DNA of 8,988 nucleotides from JBDHRG01 sp039807445 (GTDB lineage: Bacteria; Pseudomonadota; Gammaproteobacteria; Competibacterales; Competibacteraceae), in NCBI GenBank assembly GCA_039807445.1, contig JBDHRG010000153.1:1-8988 (forward strand), in the 5' to 3' direction. This document shows, piece by piece, positions 6,714 through 8,988 of the stretch. The stretch's first letter is position 1; every line of letters begins with the position of its first letter. The translations under genes were made by a program, and so were the position numbers. The notes beneath the pieces were generated by a model. It did not search any database. It worked only from the letters and a program-made list of their open reading frames with translations, and had not been told where the DNA came from.

Positions 6714-8988
6714 CGCGTGGTTCCCTTGGTGGACCGCTTGACCGCCGCCAGCCGGGGGGTTTCGTCCGGCGCGAGCACGGCACGGATGCGCTCGAGCATC
6801 GCGAGCTGCTCGGGGCTGGTGATCTCCTCGATGCGCGGATCGGCGCTCAGCCGCTCCAGCAGCGCGAGCAAGCGTGCCCGGTCGGCACGGTCGGCGAGCA
6901 GCGCCGGAAGCGTCGCCAGGGCCTTGTCCGGCTCGTAGCGAACGATGATCTCCTGCTCGCCGCGGACGCGTCGCCGCTGCTCGGGTTCGAGGGCGGGCAG
7001 CAGCTCGGCGTACTCCTGCATCAGCTCCTGGCGCAGCTCGAGGGAGGCCAGCGAGATCGGCTCGCCGTGGCGCCCGAGCAGCACGCCGGCGCGGGCGATG
7101 GCTTCGGCGTAGCCGCCCTCGGCGATCGAGGCCAGCGCGTCGCGCACGAAGGGCAGCTCCCGCGGGTCGAGCGGCCGCGCGGCGCCCGCACCGGGCGCTT
7201 CGCGCCGGTCGGCCAGGTAGAGCGAGAACAGGTTGCCGTAGGCCTGGAAGAACGCGGCCTCGCCGGCAGCGTCGCGCAGATCGCGGCCGTAGTCGAGCGC
7301 TGCGCTGAACAGCTCGGACATCAGCCGCTCGAGCCGCTGCGGCGGCTGCTGCTCGTCGGCCGGGCGGCGCTGCTGGCGCACCAGCGCCGCTGTGGGCGCG
7401 AGCCAGCCGAGCCACGGGTTGAAGTCCGAAAAGCCCCAGCGCTGCAGCCGCAGCGGGTGGAAGTCGCGTGCGAGCCGGGCCGTGTATTCGTTGGCCAGCG
7501 CCTGGACCAGGGGCTGGGCGAACAGCTCGTAGGCGCGCTGGTTGAACTCCGACAGCGCGGCCACCGCCTCGAAAGGCTTCTCGTCGGCGCGCTCGAAGCG
7601 GTTGAGCCGCGCGGCGATGTCCTCGAGGCGGCGCTCGACCAGTTCGACCTCGTAGGCGGGTTCGCCGTCCTGACCGCGGCGCTCGAGGATCTGCATGCCG
7701 TACAGCCCCGGCGGCAGGGCCTCGATCGATTCCAGCACCGAGACGATCTGCGCGTGCTCCTTCTTCGCCACCTTGCCGGAGACGAAGATCCCCAGGTGGC
7801 CGATGTCCGCGTGCAGCAGGCCGACGATGACCTGCCCGCGCGCCTTGATCTCGTCGGTCGAGCCGTAGACGTCGGCGACCCAGTTGAAGGCCTGCTGCGG
7901 CGGCGTGATGTTGTCGCCCATCGAGGCGAAGACGATGATCGGCGACTTGACCCGGCGCAGGTCGAGCACCTCGCCGGTGCCGAGGCGGGCACCGCCCTTC
8001 CAGAGCCGGTTGCCGACGAACAGGTTCTGGACGATCCACTCGATCTCGTCGCGGTTCATCAGGTAGAAGCCGCCCCACCAGCGCTCGAACTCGAGGAAGC
8101 GCGGGGGCTCGGTGTCGACCTTGGCGAACAGGTGGTAGTACTTGTCCCAGAAGGTGTTGGCCGGGTTCAGGTTCTCGAAGTTCTGCACCAGGTGCGCGCC
8201 GTCGAAGATGCCGTTGCCCAGATCCGCGGCGAACGAGGCGAGCCAGGTGCCGCCCAGCAGCCCGCCGGCATAGCGCATCGGGTTGTCGCCTTCGCCTTCG
8301 CTCCAGGCGCCGCCCCAGTACGACATCGGCGCGCCGTTGATGACGATGGGCCCGGTATCCTCGGGCGCGGAGGCGGCGAGCATCGCCGTCGCCCAGCCGC
8401 CCTGGCAGTTGCCGACCACGACCGGCTTGGGGCTGTCGGGGTGAAGTTGCCGTACCTTGCGGACGAAGGCCTGTTCGGCAACCGTGACATCGGCCAGCGT
8501 CTGGCCCGGCTCCGGGGCCGGAAAGAAGATCACGAAGTAGACCGGGTGGCCCGCGCGCAGCGCCACACCGACCTGCGAGTCGTCCTTGAAGCCGCCGATG
8601 CCGGGACCGTGGCCGGCGCGCGGGTCGATGATCAGGTAGGGGCGCCGCCGGGGGTCGACCTCGACGCCTTCGGGCGGAACGATGCGCACCAGCGCGTAGT
8701 TGACCGGCCTCGGCAAGGTGCGGGCGTCGAGCACCGGCTCGTAGGCGAAGCTCAGCAGCGGCGGCTTTCCGGCCCGCTCGTGCTCGACGAAGGCGTTGCC
8801 GCGCTGGCGCAGCACGTCCCAGAACAGCACCGAGCGCTGGACGAGGTCGATGCCGTAGCCGTACCAGTCGCTCCACCCGCCCCACGGGGCGGCGCCCGGG
8901 GCGGACGGCATCGCGTCGTCGAGCGCCGCTGCGAGCCGTTCGGCGAAGCGCTCCCGGGCGATCTCGGTGCGCTTGCGCAACACCTGCG
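6710..8988 (-). CDS. DUF3141 alpha/beta-hydrolase, PHA-synthase-like (5' partial)
   Basis: At least 757 residues are visible and the frame is open to the window edge. The GTG at 8983 is only the first possible start; the family's usual length suggests a few tens of residues are missing. Numbering here runs from that GTG. An alpha/beta-hydrolase core spans about 80-415: the nucleophile elbow VVGNCQGGWA (189-198) has Cys193 in a G-x-C-x-G-G box like PhaC (poly-3-hydroxyalkanoate synthase), Asp357 in FASMGDNITPP is the likely acid, and His396 in HADIGHLGIF the likely base. The N-terminal part has YGYGIDLVQRSVLFWDVLRQRG (41-62), and DPRAGHGPGIGGFKDDS (120-136) is probably the oxyanion region. The remaining about 340 residues are mostly helical and charged, with no function I can name. 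There is no signal peptide or membrane segment in the visible part. The stop overlaps the maoC-pta ATG. It may act on hydroxyacyl-CoA or PHA, but no activity is proven by sequence. Confidence 0.88.
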   Translation of the reverse strand, partial: QVLRKRTEIARERFAERLAAALDDAMPSAPGAAPWGGWSDWYGYGIDLVQRSVLFWDVLRQRGNAFVEHERAGKPPLLSFAYEPVLDARTLPRPVNYALVRIVPPEGVEVDPRRRPYLIIDPRAGHGPGIGGFKDDSQVGVALRAGHPVYFVIFFPAPEPGQTLADVTVAEQAFVRKVRQLHPDSPKPVVVGNCQGGWATAMLAASAPEDTGPIVINGAPMSYWGGAWSEGEGDNPMRYAGGLLGGTWLASFAADLGNGIFDGAHLVQNFENLNPANTFWDKYYHLFAKVDTEPPRFLEFERWWGGFYLMNRDEIEWIVQNLFVGNRLWKGGARLGTGEVLDLRRVKSPIIVFASMGDNITPPQQAFNWVADVYGSTDEIKARGQVIVGLLHADIGHLGIFVSGKVAKKEHAQIVSVLESIEALPPGLYGMQILERRGQDGEPAYEVELVERRLEDIAARLNRFERADEKPFEAVAALSEFNQRAYELFAQPLVQALANEYTARLARDFHPLRLQRWGFSDFNPWLGWLAPTAALVRQQRRPADEQQPPQRLERLMSELFSAALDYGRDLRDAAGEAAFFQAYGNLFSLYLADRREAPGAGAARPLDPRELPFVRDALASIAEGGYAEAIARAGVLLGRHGEPISLASLELRQELMQEYAELLPALEPEQRRRVRGEQEIIVRYEPDKALATLPALLADRADRARLLALLERLSADPRIEEITSPEQLAMLERIRAVLAPDETPRLAAVKRSTKGTTR
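6722..6727 (-). promoter_or_regulatory. Shine-Dalgarno deciding the maoC-pta start
   Basis: AAGGGA on the minus strand sits 8 nt before the ATG at 6713, within the end of the DUF3141 gene. It sets the start of a frame that otherwise remains open for hundreds of codons upstream. Confidence 0.7.

Noticed and set aside
4157..6938. Long + strand frames antisense to ackA and maoC-pta
   Set aside because: His/Ala/Gly/Arg-rich translations without motifs, opposite to strongly conserved genes; treated as composition artefacts.
6714..8885. Upstream extension of the maoC-pta frame as one 1188-codon protein
   Set aside because: The added part is a shadow of the DUF3141 gene. A good SD site and the MaoC family start place translation at 6713.

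Overview
The window is very GC-rich (strong G/C preference at third codon positions in every gene) and almost wholly coding. It looks like a proteobacterial chromosome, most likely a betaproteobacterium of the Rhodocyclales/Burkholderiales type or a related gammaproteobacterium. That guess rests on gene content (the DUF3141 / MaoC-Pta / AckA / FabI cluster) and base composition; no rRNA or other taxonomic marker is present.

Left edge (1-399, + strand): the 3' end of an IS200/IS605-superfamily (IS1341-type) element. It holds the last 104 codons of a TnpB/OrfB nuclease with its zinc ribbon and final RuvC motif, then a structured right end with consecutive hairpins that should be the 3' scaffold of an omega RNA (reRNA). 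The element abuts coding-like sequence that lacks its own start codon, so it probably sits inside the 5' part of the next gene.

Middle (about 401-3346, + strand): a two-gene operon with a 3-nt gap. The first gene is a PhoU/DUF47-like helical protein, apparently beheaded by the insertion. The second is a pyruvate,phosphate-dikinase-like protein that keeps the ATP-grasp domain and the phosphohistidine swivelling domain (His458) but has no PEP/pyruvate TIM barrel. This pair is the least explained part of the window.

Right (3336-8988, - strand): a tightly packed operon read right to left: DUF3141 alpha/beta-hydrolase with a PhaC-like Cys-Asp-His triad (5' end outside the window), then a MaoC enoyl-CoA hydratase / phosphate acyltransferase fusion, then acetate kinase, then a FabI-type enoyl reductase. 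Junctions are ATGA overlaps (DUF3141/maoC-pta and ackA/fabI) or a 4-nt gap (maoC-pta/ackA), and the last three genes have good Shine-Dalgarno sites. Together they can hydrate or reduce enoyl thioesters and convert acyl-CoA to acyl phosphate and then to acid plus ATP. The PHA-synthase-like first gene suggests a link to polyhydroxyalkanoate or short-chain acyl-CoA overflow metabolism. The two operons converge and their coding regions overlap by 11 bp, leaving no room for an intergenic terminator. No tRNA, rRNA, CRISPR array or recognisable promoter was found.
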